A stretch of 61,413 bases of DNA from Thiotrichaceae bacterium (lineage in GTDB: Bacteria > Pseudomonadota > Gammaproteobacteria > Thiotrichales > Thiotrichaceae), in the NCBI GenBank assembly GCA_026989145.1, contig JALSJU010000065.1, forward strand, positions 1-61,413, read 5' to 3'. The translations under genes were made by a program, and so were the position numbers. This document shows positions 51,421 to 60,381 of this stretch, piece after piece. A model generated the notes under the pieces. It was not told where the DNA came from, made no database searches, and worked only from the letters and a program-made list of their open reading frames with translations. The stretch's first letter is position 1. Each line of letters starts with the position of its first letter.

Positions 51421-52104
51421 TTATTCAGATGAATCGTCAGCTGGTTTACCACCTTCAGCCTTCTCATCACTACTATCACTTTCGGTTTCAGGTGCTTCAG
51501 GAGCATCATCAGATACTGCTTCTGCTTTAGGCGATATAATCGAAACAATCGGCTGATCGTGATCTTCGCCATAGGAAAGCTGTGTTGAAATTACGCCTTC
51601 TGGCAACTTAATACTTGATAAGTGTAATGAGTCACCCAGCTTTAGATCCGCCAAGTCGACTTCAATAAACTCAGGAAGAACACCCGGTAGACAAGTAATC
51701 TCAATATCAACAGCGTTACGTATAATCTGCCCACCTTCCATCTTAACACCATGTGCCGTGTCTTCATTGATATAATGAAGTGGTAATACAACCGTCATTT
51801 CCACATCGTCACGTACACGCTGCAAATCAACATGAAGGATAAAAGGCTTCGCAGGGTGGCGCTGTAAATCACGTAAAAAGACTTTTTGCTGTTTACCATC
51901 GAGTGTTAACTCTATGATTGCTGCATAAAAAGCTTCGTCTTGTAGGTTACGCATTAACTGATTTTCTTTCAATGTTAATGACCACGCTGGACGACCCGCA
52001 CCGTATAAAACGGCTGGGATTTTATTTACGCGACGTAGGCGGCGGCTCGCACCTTTACCCAAATCTTCGCGCATTTCTGCTTCTAAAATATATTTTGCTG
52101 ACAT
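51421..52104 (-). CDS. rplY: Ribosomal protein bL25, Ctc/TL5 form
   Basis: This binds 5S rRNA. The N-terminal L25 domain (ASRRLRRVNKIPAVLYGAGR, then LRDLQRHPAKPFILHVDLQR) is followed by the TL5 C-terminal domain (ITCLPGVLPEFIEVDLADLK) and a Ser/Glu/Asp-rich tail. At 227 residues it is the long Ctc-like form rather than the short E. coli L25. It is preceded by a terminator-like hairpin after prs, so it may have its own promoter or be attenuated. Confidence 0.95.
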   Translation of the reverse strand: MSAKYILEAEMREDLGKGASRRLRRVNKIPAVLYGAGRPAWSLTLKENQLMRNLQDEAFYAAIIELTLDGKQQKVFLRDLQRHPAKPFILHVDLQRVRDDVEMTVVLPLHYINEDTAHGVKMEGGQIIRNAVDIEITCLPGVLPEFIEVDLADLKLGDSLHLSSIKLPEGVISTQLSYGEDHDQPIVSIISPKAEAVSDDAPEAPETESDSSDEKAEGGKPADDSSE

Positions 52105-52153
52105 TATATGTCTCCAACTAAATTAACAGAACTCTCGTTCTATCCAGATTCTT

Positions 52154-52189
52154 AAAAAAAGTGCAAAAACTCGCGACCAAGTCTTGCAC
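52154..52189 (-). terminator. Terminator or attenuator between prs and rplY
   Basis: On the minus strand GTGCAAGACT pairs with AGTTTTTGCAC (GTGCAA/TTGCAC plus an inner ACT/AGT) and is followed by TTTTTTT. It lies 33 bases past prs and about 50 before rplY. It may reduce read-through into rplY rather than end all transcripts. Confidence 0.6.
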
Positions 52190-52221
52190 GTATAAAAGCT
52201 TTAGCAATCAGTTTGTAAAGC

Positions 52222-53190
52222 TTAATCTTCTACTACATGAGCAAACAGTTCACTCACAGATTCTTCCCTATTGATACGTGAAATAGTATCCGCCAAAATA
52301 TCGGCAACAGAAAGCTGACGGATTTTAGCACACTTTTGCGCATTTTCATTTAAAGGAATTGAATTAGTTACTACAACTTCATCAAGCATCGAGTTGTTTA
52401 TATTATCTATGGCAGGACCAGAAAAAACAGGATGCGTTGCATAAGCGATGACTTTATCTGCACCGTGCTCTTTTAATGCTTCTGCGGCGTGACAAAGAGT
52501 ACCTGCTGTATCAACGAGATCATCAATCAAAACACAGGTTTTGCCTTTTACATCCCCAATAATATGCATAACTGCTGATACATTAGGTTCTGGACGACGT
52601 TTATCAATAATTGCCAACCCCGGATCACCGAGACTTTTTGTCATCGCACGCGCTCGCACCACTCCGCCTACATCTGGTGAAACAACAGTTAAATTAGCAT
52701 AATCTTTTTCAATAATATCAGTCAACAAGACTGTCGACGCATAGATATTATCAACAGGGAGATCAAAAAAACCTTGAATTTGATCAGAATGTAAATCAAT
52801 CGTTAAGACTCGGTCAACTCGACTGGTTGACAACATATCAGCAACGAGTTTGGCGGATATCGGAACACGTCGAGAGCGAACTCGACGGTCTTGACGTGCG
52901 TAGCCAAAATATGGGATGACGGCAGTAATTCTGGCAGCTGATGCACGATAAAGTGCATCGACCATAATTAACAACTCCATTAAATTATCGTTGGTAGGCG
53001 CACAAGTCGGTTGAATCACAAAGATATCCTTACCTCGGACATTCTCTAGTATTTCAACATGAGCTTCGCCATCACTAAACTGAGAAACTGTACAGTCACC
53101 TAAGGACATATTGAGTAATTCGGCAACTTCGCGGGAAAGCTCTTGATTAGCATTTCCAGAAAAAATCATCATCCTGTCGAGCTCTGACAT
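52222..53190 (-). CDS. prs: Ribose-phosphate pyrophosphokinase
   Basis: Prs makes PRPP from ribose 5-phosphate and ATP for nucleotide, His, Trp and NAD synthesis. [20 protein letters not shown] begins the protein; ATG 53190 is preferred over an upstream in-frame [23 protein letters not shown], the [17 protein letters not shown] catalytic region and the PRPP loop [13 protein letters not shown] are intact. It follows tRNA-Gln and ispE on the same strand, the standard lolB-ispE-tRNA-prs order. Confidence 0.97.
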   Translation of the reverse strand: MSELDRMMIFSGNANQELSREVAELLNMSLGDCTVSQFSDGEAHVEILENVRGKDIFVIQPTCAPTNDNLMELLIMVDALYRASAARITAVIPYFGYARQDRRVRSRRVPISAKLVADMLSTSRVDRVLTIDLHSDQIQGFFDLPVDNIYASTVLLTDIIEKDYANLTVVSPDVGGVVRARAMTKSLGDPGLAIIDKRRPEPNVSAVMHIIGDVKGKTCVLIDDLVDTAGTLCHAAEALKEHGADKVIAYATHPVFSGPAIDNINNSMLDEVVVTNSIPLNENAQKCAKIRQLSVADILADTISRINREESVSELFAHVVED

Positions 53191-53273
53191 GATCAATCTC
53201 TATAGAAGATTAAGGGTTTGATGTATTGCAAAGCTTAGTTATATCCAATAACAGTGCAATACATCAATAAATT

Positions 53274-53348
53274 TGGCTGGGACGGTAGGGTTCGAACCTA
53301 CGCATGCTGAGATCAAAACCCAGAGCCTTACCACTTGGCGACGTCCCA
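53274..53348 (-). tRNA. tRNA-Gln (anticodon UUG)
   Basis: The minus strand folds as a full cloverleaf: acceptor TGGGACG/CGTCCCA, the anticodon loop TTTTGAT with anticodon TTG between CTGGG and CTCAG arms, and the T-arm GTAGGTTCGAACCCTAC. The 3' CCA is encoded. It lies between ispE and prs, the usual place. Confidence 0.97.
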
Positions 53349-53390
53349 ATATTTTTCTATATCTACGCTACAACATTCCATTCAACGCAC

Positions 53391-54257
53391 TTAAAATTTT
53401 AAAGCACTAAACAAAGGAGATTGGTTTACTCCTTTTGCTACAAATCCTTGCCAGTGTTCAGGCAACTTATTAAAGACTTGCTGAGCGTGTTTTTTTTCAT
53501 CAAAAACTGCAAATATACAACTACCTGTACCTGTCAAACGTGCTAAAGAAAATTGTGATAACCAGTTGATTGCATGATCAATCTCAGGATATTTTTTTCT
53601 CACAATTTTCTCAAATACGTTCTCTAGTTCTGAGCCACATATATTGCTTTCTAGAAAGCGCGCTATTGTGATAGTTTCATTATCTCGTGTCAATGCTTTA
53701 TCTGCAAAAAGTTCTTCGGTTGAGACAAATATTTCAGGATGAATCACTAAATACCATCTTTCAGGTAATATCATAGGGGTTAAGGCTTCGCCGACACCTT
53801 CCGCCCACGCTGACTGACCTTCAACAAACAACGGCACATCAGCCCCAAGTTGTAAGCCAAGCTCTGCAAGCTCCGCTACCGTTAAACCGCATTCCCACAA
53901 TGCATTTAAGCCGTGAAGTACCGTTGCAGCATCAGAGCTTCCGCCACCAATACCGCCACCAATGGGTAAACGCTTTTCTATCGAAATATTCACACCATAG
54001 CTCACACCACCGTTTGATTGCGTTGTTTTCTTTAATAGCATCGCAGCACGTACGCAAAGATCAGACTCTTGCGGCACATTTTCCAAACCTTTTATCCTCT
54101 TAATATTTCCATCAGACGTTCGCTCCAATGTTATTTCATCGGAGTAATCAAGGATTTGGAAAACAGTTTGCAATAAATGATACCCATCAACACGGCGACC
54201 GGTAATATGCAAAAATAAATTAAGTTTTGCGGGTGCTGGAAGTCTTAATACTGGCAA
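53391..54257 (-). CDS. ispE: 4-diphosphocytidyl-2-C-methyl-D-erythritol kinase
   Basis: IspE phosphorylates CDP-methylerythritol in the MEP isoprenoid pathway. It is a GHMP kinase: LPAPAKLNLFLHITGRRVDG at the start, the ATP loop LPIGGGIGGGSSDAATVLHG, and the C-terminal LTGTGSCIFAVFD. The length of 288 residues is normal. It follows lolB by three bases in one operon. Confidence 0.97.
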   Translation of the reverse strand: MPVLRLPAPAKLNLFLHITGRRVDGYHLLQTVFQILDYSDEITLERTSDGNIKRIKGLENVPQESDLCVRAAMLLKKTTQSNGGVSYGVNISIEKRLPIGGGIGGGSSDAATVLHGLNALWECGLTVAELAELGLQLGADVPLFVEGQSAWAEGVGEALTPMILPERWYLVIHPEIFVSTEELFADKALTRDNETITIARFLESNICGSELENVFEKIVRKKYPEIDHAINWLSQFSLARLTGTGSCIFAVFDEKKHAQQVFNKLPEHWQGFVAKGVNQSPLFSALKF

Positions 54258-54260
54258 AAA

Positions 54261-54905
54261 TTATAGCCCCTGCCATTGTTTCGCAATCACTTTTAAATAC
54301 ACATTATCTTTATCACGGGTAATGACAATTTTCCGCGGCATCGCATCAAAACGATTATTCACATAACGTGAATAGCTTATTTTCCAGCCGACTTGATAAA
54401 TGGCTTGTGGGCGACCTTGCGTGTCTAGTGTTAACTTATCGAGTTTATACTGCGGTGAAGATAAACCACGCACCCAATATTGCATACCTTTCAACGGTAG
54501 TTTTACACCTGATTGACGCTGCAACAGGCGCTCCTCATCTGTATCGCGGTAGGTTTTTCCGTCACCAGACAATAAGGAAACTTGCTGAGATGTTTTATCT
54601 AGCTTCGCAATAATCGCACCTGTTAAGGGATTTTTAATTTTCATTTGATAATTATTGAGATTACGTTGCTGCCAGTTTAAACCAAAATTCCAATGATCCT
54701 CACGATAGCGTAACGCGATTTTACTAGTCAGCGTCCAGCTAGGTTTCCTAGCAAGTTGTTGCTGGCGCATTTTCCACGCTGCATTTTTATTTGCTGTTTG
54801 GACAACGGGCTTGTTGACAGGCGTAATACGACGGCTTTGAGAACACGCGGACAAGTATAAAGTACTCAAAATCACACTCAACAGAATGAGTATACGACTA
54901 TTCAT
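54261..54905 (-). CDS. lolB: Outer-membrane lipoprotein receptor LolB
   Basis: LolB receives lipoproteins from LolA and inserts them into the outer membrane; it is itself a lipoprotein (lipobox YLSACS, Cys21). The domain shows SWTLTSKIALRYREDHWNFG, then KNPLTGAIIAKLDKTSQQVS and GLSSPQYKLDKLTLDTQGRP, as in LolB. The length of 214 residues fits. It begins the lolB-ispE pair after the TPR lipoprotein. Confidence 0.93.
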   Translation of the reverse strand: MNSRILILLSVILSTLYLSACSQSRRITPVNKPVVQTANKNAAWKMRQQQLARKPSWTLTSKIALRYREDHWNFGLNWQQRNLNNYQMKIKNPLTGAIIAKLDKTSQQVSLLSGDGKTYRDTDEERLLQRQSGVKLPLKGMQYWVRGLSSPQYKLDKLTLDTQGRPQAIYQVGWKISYSRYVNNRFDAMPRKIVITRDKDNVYLKVIAKQWQGL

Positions 54906-54922
54906 TTTAAAATCCCCCTCAA

Positions 54923-54971
54923 ATATTTCTTAGACTTACAGTTTAACAAACTTTAAGTCTAAGAAATATTA
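54923..54971. repeat. Perfect 17-bp-arm hairpin between the TPR gene and lolB
   Basis: AATATTTCTTAGACTTA and its exact complement face each other across 15 bases, and the loop itself holds a second 5-bp repeat (AGTTT/AAACT). One arm overlaps the stop codon of the TPR lipoprotein gene. There is no T-run, so it is not a standard terminator; it may be a transcript-end stabiliser or a palindromic element. Confidence 0.7.
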
Positions 54972-56276
54972 TAAGTCTTTAATTTTTATTTTCTTTTTAA
55001 AGTTAACAGTTTGCGCTTTATTTTCTTGTGTTAATTGCCTACTGAGCCGAGCAACCTTCTTTTCGGCATTTTTCATCAATGAACCAGTAGTAACATTTTG
55101 ATATTTTTCTAAAGCACTTTTTATATCGCCTTGCGCCTCAAAAATTTCCGCCATAAAGTACTCTGCATCACTTTTATAATCAGCAGATTGCCTTAGCTTC
55201 TGTATATTTTTTGTCGCACTAGCATAATCAGATTGGTCAATCTCTAATGCAATTAAAGACTTTAATAAGTCTTTATTTTGCGGATGCTTTTCCGTCAAAG
55301 CCTTCAAATAGGAAAATGCGGTATGTTTTTGTTCATCCATAATCAATAGACGAACTAATTCCAAAGTTACCGAATCACTCGCATCATAGTAATCAACCAC
55401 CGGCTTTAAAATCTCAACAGCATCACTGATACGCTGAACTTTTTTAAGTGCTTTTGCTTTCATTAATGATGCTTTAACAAAGCTCTTCGGCTCAATTTCT
55501 TCTTGTCTAACATAACTATCAAGCTGTTTAAGAGAAGAAATTACCTCGTCATAGCTACCAGCCTGGTTCGCTAAAGAAGCTAATATCAGTTGCTGTTGCA
55601 CCTGCAAGCCTTGGTCATCAGGAACTTTCAATAATGAGGATTGCTTAAGATACTCTTTAAAAACATTTAATGCTTCTAGATGGTGTGATTCAACGCTCAA
55701 TAATGCCCCGATAAAGCGTAAGCTCTTAAAGCTATTCCCTTCTGCTACTGTTTCAGACTCCCGCACTATCTGCTCAATTCGCCTGAGCTGCATGGCCGAT
55801 GCGTGTACTTTATTATTTCTTAAAAATAACAGCACAAGATACTGATTTGCTTCTAAGTCATTAATTTGTAACTGCACCCATTTTTGTGCATTTAATAATG
55901 CTTTATCAGACTGCTCATGGGTGGCAGCGAGTATTGTTGCTCGTTTAGCTGCTGCAGCATCATTAACTTGACTCACTAACTGTTGATAGTTTTCAGCAGA
56001 CGCTTTGGGCACATCCAAGCGATTATAAAGTTCTGCGGTAAGCGCCAAATACATATACTGCGTTTGTTGGCGAATTTCTGGACTAGTTTCAGAATTATCC
56101 ATCGAAACTTTTTTCATGTGTTTTTCAGAGGTTCTTGGTGGCTTTACAGCACTAGTAATCGTTTTTTTTGCGATTTTGTCTTCTCTTGGAGCTACAGAAG
56201 TTGCGGCATTACTTTGACAAGCAACACTCAAAAATAAGCAGCTAAGAAACAGTATCAAACGTTGAAAAGTGATCAT
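54969..56276 (-). CDS. TPR-repeat lipoprotein
   Basis: A lipobox at FLSVACQS (Cys20) is followed by about 30 linker residues and then tandem tetratricopeptide-like helical pairs over residues 70-425 (for example YMYLALTAELYNRLDVPKAS, ESHHLEALNVFKEYLKQS, SASATKNIQKLRQSADY). The gene sits upstream of lolB as in many gammaproteobacteria. TPR proteins here probably act as a periplasmic scaffold; no specific partner is shown. 435 residues. Confidence 0.85.
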   Translation of the reverse strand: MITFQRLILFLSCLFLSVACQSNAATSVAPREDKIAKKTITSAVKPPRTSEKHMKKVSMDNSETSPEIRQQTQYMYLALTAELYNRLDVPKASAENYQQLVSQVNDAAAAKRATILAATHEQSDKALLNAQKWVQLQINDLEANQYLVLLFLRNNKVHASAMQLRRIEQIVRESETVAEGNSFKSLRFIGALLSVESHHLEALNVFKEYLKQSSLLKVPDDQGLQVQQQLILASLANQAGSYDEVISSLKQLDSYVRQEEIEPKSFVKASLMKAKALKKVQRISDAVEILKPVVDYYDASDSVTLELVRLLIMDEQKHTAFSYLKALTEKHPQNKDLLKSLIALEIDQSDYASATKNIQKLRQSADYKSDAEYFMAEIFEAQGDIKSALEKYQNVTTGSLMKNAEKKVARLSRQLTQENKAQTVNFKKKIKIKDL

Positions 56277-56479
56277 TTAAAACTCTGAGTAATTTATAAT
56301 GATTTTGCAGTCTATAAGTTAAACGTACTTTCTCCCCTAACTGCATGAATAAAACCCCACATTATCCTGCTAATTGGTTAGATTAGCATAAAAATTATTA
56401 TTTCAGTTGTAAAATTAGCGCACGTATCAGAAAATTTATTAACGTTTAAAACTCAATATCACCTATAATCCTCCCCCAC

Positions 56480-57796
56480 ATGTCGATACGTATCATAGGA
56501 ATCAACCACAAAACTGCACCTGTTGCGGTTCGCGAGAAAGTTGCGTTCAGCCCTCAGGGCTTAATCGACAAACTTAATGAAATAAAGTCGATTGATGCTA
56601 CTGATAATAAAACTAACGAAGTTATTATATTATCTACCTGTAATAGAACAGAAATTTACACCCATTCCGACTATGAGTTTGATGAAGTATGCCAATGGTT
56701 CTTGCATCAAGGCGGAATTAGCTTTGAAGCCTTACAACAATGTGTTTATCACCATACCGATAAAGATGCGATTAAGCATGTTTTAAGAGTCGCCAGTGGG
56801 TTAGATTCAATGGTTCTAGGCGAGCCACAAATCCTCGGCCAATTAAAATCCGCATTAAAAACGGCGACCGACCAAAAAACCGCCGGCAACCTGCTAAAAC
56901 ACTTAATGCAACATGCTTTCTCCACCGCTAAGAAAGTACGCACACAAACCAGTATCGGCTCCAACCCAGTATCCGTTGCCTATGCGGCAGTTAATCTCGC
57001 AAAGCAAATATTTAGTACACTTGACAATAAAACTGCACTTTTAATTGGTGCGGGTGAAACCATTGAGCTAGTTGGCAAGCATTTACAAAATGGCTCTATC
57101 GGTAAAATTATTATAGCTAACCGTAGTATTGATAACGCCAATAAAGTGGCAAACAAATTAGGTGGTATCGGTGTTTCATTGCAGGAAATTAGTGATTATT
57201 TACCCGAGGCTGACATTGTTATTTCCTCCACTGCTGCACCGGTTCCCGTTATTGGCAAAGGCACCGTAGAGTGGGCGCTAAAGAAGCGTAAGCATAAACC
57301 TATTTTTATGGTTGATATTGCTGTCCCTCGTGATATTGAAGCTGAAGTTGCAGAACTAGATGATGTGTTTTTATACACCGTTGATGATCTACAATCCGTC
57401 ATTGAAAATAATTTAAAATCTCGCCAAGAAGCCGCCAACCATGCAGAAGTCATGGTAACAGAAGAAGTAGAAACTTTTCTCGGCTGGATTCGCGCACAAG
57501 ATCAAATGGGCTTAATCAAACAATACCGCAGTAAAGTTACCGCTATTCAAGATGAGTCCTTGCATAAAGCCAAGCGCATGTTGAATAATGGCGCATCGGC
57601 AGAAGAGACTCTGCAATTCTTGGCTCACACACTAAGCAACAAATTAGCGCACGATGCCACGGTGGCGATGAATAAAGCTGCCCGTGCAGGGGACCATAAA
57701 TTATTAGAAGCATCTGATAAATTACTCAACTTATCTAACGTTTCAACTAATGAAAGCCAACAAAACGCTCAGTTAAACAAAAAGGATAAAAACTAA
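56480..57796 (+). CDS. hemA: Glutamyl-tRNA reductase
   Basis: HemA reduces Glu-tRNA to glutamate semialdehyde, the first step of tetrapyrrole synthesis. The catalytic Cys54 is in ILSTCNRTEIY, GLDSMVLGEPQILGQLK binds the tRNA/substrate, and an NADPH-binding domain (LLIGAGETIELVGKHL) and dimerisation helices follow. The length of 438 residues is normal. It begins the hemA-prfA-prmC cluster; the next gene starts three bases after its stop. Confidence 0.96.
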   Translation: MSIRIIGINHKTAPVAVREKVAFSPQGLIDKLNEIKSIDATDNKTNEVIILSTCNRTEIYTHSDYEFDEVCQWFLHQGGISFEALQQCVYHHTDKDAIKHVLRVASGLDSMVLGEPQILGQLKSALKTATDQKTAGNLLKHLMQHAFSTAKKVRTQTSIGSNPVSVAYAAVNLAKQIFSTLDNKTALLIGAGETIELVGKHLQNGSIGKIIIANRSIDNANKVANKLGGIGVSLQEISDYLPEADIVISSTAAPVPVIGKGTVEWALKKRKHKPIFMVDIAVPRDIEAEVAELDDVFLYTVDDLQSVIENNLKSRQEAANHAEVMVTEEVETFLGWIRAQDQMGLIKQYRSKVTAIQDESLHKAKRMLNNGASAEETLQFLAHTLSNKLAHDATVAMNKAARAGDHKLLEASDKLLNLSNVSTNESQQNAQLNKKDKN

Positions 57797-57799
57797 ATC

Positions 57800-58882
57800 G
57801 TGAAAGCATCCCTGATTACCAAACTAGAATCATTTATCGATCGCCACGAAGAAATTGCTGGGCTATTAGCTGAGCCTGAGGTAATGGCCGATCAAAATCA
57901 ATTTCGTCAGTTATCGATGGAATACAGCCAGCTAGAACCCCTTGTACAAGAATTTCAAAAATTTCAGCAAGCTCAGGATGACTTGGCTACAGCTAAAGAA
58001 ATGCTCAACGACCCTGAAATGAAAGAAATGGGACAAGAAGAAATCAACGAATTAAAGCCCGTTCTAGAAGCCTTTGAAATAAATTTACAAAAATTACTAC
58101 TCCCCAAAGACCCGCATGATCATAGCAATACCTTTCTAGAGATTCGCGCGGGTACCGGTGGCGATGAAGCGGGAATTTTTGCAGGAGATTTATTCCGCAT
58201 GTATTCACGTTTTGCGGAGCAACAAGGCTGGAAAGTGGAAATCATGAATCAAAGCATGGGCGAAAAAGGCGGCTATCGTGAAATTATCACCCGTATTGTC
58301 GGCACCAATGTCTACTCTAAATTAAAGTTTGAATCCGGTGCGCACCGTGTGCAACGCGTACCCGAAACAGAATCTCAAGGTCGCGTGCATACCTCCGCGG
58401 CTACCGTGGTGGTGATGCCAGAGCCTGATGAGGTCGAAGCGCCCGATATTAAAAGTAGCGATTTACGCATTGATACGTTTCGTGCCTCGGGTGCAGGTGG
58501 TCAGCATGTGAATAAAACCGACTCTGCAGTTCGCATTACCCATTTGCCGTCTGGGATTGTAGTGGAATGCCAAGATCAACGCTCGCAACACAAAAACAAA
58601 GCACAAGCCTTGTCTGTTTTATCCGCTCGAATTTTAGAAGGACAACGCCAGGAACAACACAATGAACAGGCCGAAGAACGTAAATCGCTAGTCGGGTCGG
58701 GGGATCGTTCTGACCGCATTCGTACCTACAACTTCCCCCAAGGACGTGTCACCGATCACCGTATTAATTTAACACTGTATAAGCTGGATGAGTTTATGTC
58801 TGGCTCTTTAGATCAAATTATAGAACCGTTGATTAATGAATATCAAGCAGAGCAACTTTCTGCATTAAGTGAAGAGCATTAA
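57800..58882 (+). CDS. prfA: Peptide chain release factor 1
   Basis: RF1 terminates translation at UAA and UAG. The codon-recognition PxT motif reads PET in [10 protein letters not shown], and the catalytic GGQ lies in [20 protein letters not shown]. The start is GTG at 57800; the next in-frame ATG (MADQNQFRQ) would remove conserved N-terminal residues. Length 360. It is co-transcribed with hemA; prmC, which methylates its Gln, follows after a palindromic repeat. Confidence 0.97.
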   Translation: MKASLITKLESFIDRHEEIAGLLAEPEVMADQNQFRQLSMEYSQLEPLVQEFQKFQQAQDDLATAKEMLNDPEMKEMGQEEINELKPVLEAFEINLQKLLLPKDPHDHSNTFLEIRAGTGGDEAGIFAGDLFRMYSRFAEQQGWKVEIMNQSMGEKGGYREIITRIVGTNVYSKLKFESGAHRVQRVPETESQGRVHTSAATVVVMPEPDEVEAPDIKSSDLRIDTFRASGAGGQHVNKTDSAVRITHLPSGIVVECQDQRSQHKNKAQALSVLSARILEGQRQEQHNEQAEERKSLVGSGDRSDRIRTYNFPQGRVTDHRINLTLYKLDEFMSGSLDQIIEPLINEYQAEQLSALSEEH

Positions 58883-58900
58883 AATAACTTAGCCACTTAA

Positions 58901-58973
58901 GGACACGAAAAAAACGCGGAAAACACAAAAGCTTACCCCCTATTTTCTGTGACTTTCCGCGTGTTTCTACGGC
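58901..58973. repeat. Palindrome between prfA and prmC, family C-like
   Basis: ACGCGGAAAACACA and TGTGACTTTCCGCGT form near-perfect arms (ACGCGGAAA/TTTCCGCGT) around about 30 bases, preceded by GGACACGAAA. The pattern resembles the GTCCACGAAAGTCACG ends of the family C elements at 38.0-38.5 kb. Confidence 0.6.
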
Positions 58974-58987
58974 AACAAAAAATCTCT

Positions 58988-59854
58988 ATGCAACAACTAA
59001 ATAAGCCATTATTAATAACCATTTCACAGGCATTAAAAAGTGCCAGAAAGGCATTAGAAAAAACCTCTGATACCCCTACTCTGGATGCAGAATTATTACT
59101 TGCGCACTGTTTGGATAAAAACCAAACCTACCTGCATACTTGGCCAGAGAAACAACTGAGCGACAATCAACTCAACTGCTTTGAGCCGTTAATAGAAAAA
59201 CGTAAAACAGACTATCCTGTCGCTTATTTGTTAGGGCATAAACCCTTTTGGACATTGGATTTAATTGTTACTGAGGACGTATTAATCCCCCGACCTGAAA
59301 CCGAGTTATTGGTTGAGACTGCTTTAGAAAAAATCCAGAACATTTACAACCCTAAAATACTTGATTTGGGCACTGGGTCAGGTGCTATAGCCTTAGCTCT
59401 CGCCAGTGAACGACCCGATGCTAAAATTACCGCCAGCGACTATTCTAAAAAGGCCTTAACGGTCGCGCATCGAAACGCCCAGAAGCATGATTTAACAAAT
59501 AATGTCAATTTTATACAGTCTGATTGGTATTCCAATGTTTCAACGAGCAACTTCGATTTGATTGTTTCAAACCCTCCTTATATTAATCCGCAAGATTCGC
59601 ATTTAAAAACCACTATTCGCTTCGAGCCCTTTCAAGCTTTAGCCGCCAAGAATAACGGATTAGCGGATATTGAAAAAATTATTCAAAAAGCAAAAAGCCA
59701 CCTTAAACAAGGTGGCTTTTTAATTATTGAACATGGGTTTGATCAGGCCGAAGATACACTAGACCTTATGCATAAATACTACCTAAGCAAGCCTAAAAAC
59801 TTGACTGACTTAAATAATAATCCGCGTATTACTTATGCAACCACTTCACCATAA
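58988..59854 (+). CDS. prmC: Release factor glutamine methyltransferase
   Basis: PrmC methylates the GGQ glutamine of RF1 and RF2. The SAM motif ILDLGTGSGAIALALASERP, the substrate-binding NPPY in DLIVSNPPYINPQ, and PRPETELLVE are intact. The start is set at ATG 58988 (MQQLNKPLLITISQALK); an upstream in-frame start would lie inside the palindromic repeat. The length of 288 residues is normal. Confidence 0.95.
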   Translation: MQQLNKPLLITISQALKSARKALEKTSDTPTLDAELLLAHCLDKNQTYLHTWPEKQLSDNQLNCFEPLIEKRKTDYPVAYLLGHKPFWTLDLIVTEDVLIPRPETELLVETALEKIQNIYNPKILDLGTGSGAIALALASERPDAKITASDYSKKALTVAHRNAQKHDLTNNVNFIQSDWYSNVSTSNFDLIVSNPPYINPQDSHLKTTIRFEPFQALAAKNNGLADIEKIIQKAKSHLKQGGFLIIEHGFDQAEDTLDLMHKYYLSKPKNLTDLNNNPRITYATTSP

Positions 59855-59904
59855 TGATGCCTGATTACCGAACTAAGCGCATAGCGCTACGACAGCATCT
59901 CTAC

Positions 59905-60357
59905 CTACCAGCAAGCTGTTGTAGCAGCATTTGCAGCATCTGTAGCGGCTCTAATTCCTAATTGATCAATGGTAAAGGTTTTACACGCATCATCATTTGC
60001 CTGCCTACCTGCTCTTGTCGCTGTTAAGGTATACCCTGTGCATGGTGTAACATTGGTACCAGCACAGTTTGTAGGCACTTCTGTCATTGTTATTGAGTAA
60101 TGACCATTCTCAGACGTTACAGTAGCCCCTAATCCTAACCCACCTGCTCCTGTCGTTAAGTCCTTCGCATAACTCATATTTTGCACAAAATAACTTTCTT
60201 GCATTTGGGCATATTTCATTAATGCGACCTTTGCATCGGCACGGTTACTTTTAGTGACATATTGACTGTATGAAGGCATTGCAATTGCCGCTAAAATGGC
60301 GACTATTGCTACGACGATCATAAGTTCTACCAGTGTAAAACCTTGTTGCTTTTTCAT
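59905..60357 (-). CDS. Type IV pilin (PilE/PilA type)
   Basis: The leader and N-terminal helix are textbook type IVa: MKKQQGFTLVELMIVVAIVA, with cleavage before Phe and Glu5 of the mature protein present. The rest is a small pilin head with conserved NAKGHY-like SENGHYSITMTEVP and two cysteine pairs (CAGTNVTPC; CKTF and the C-terminal TACW). The start is placed at MKKQQ; an ATG four codons upstream is less likely. It lies 24 bases after pilY1, in the minor-pilin gene order pilY1-pilE, so it is probably a minor pilin. Confidence 0.93.
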   Translation of the reverse strand: MKKQQGFTLVELMIVVAIVAILAAIAMPSYSQYVTKSNRADAKVALMKYAQMQESYFVQNMSYAKDLTTGAGGLGLGATVTSENGHYSITMTEVPTNCAGTNVTPCTGYTLTATRAGRQANDDACKTFTIDQLGIRAATDAANAATTACW

Positions 60358-60381
60358 TATATTATCCATTCATTGTTATTA

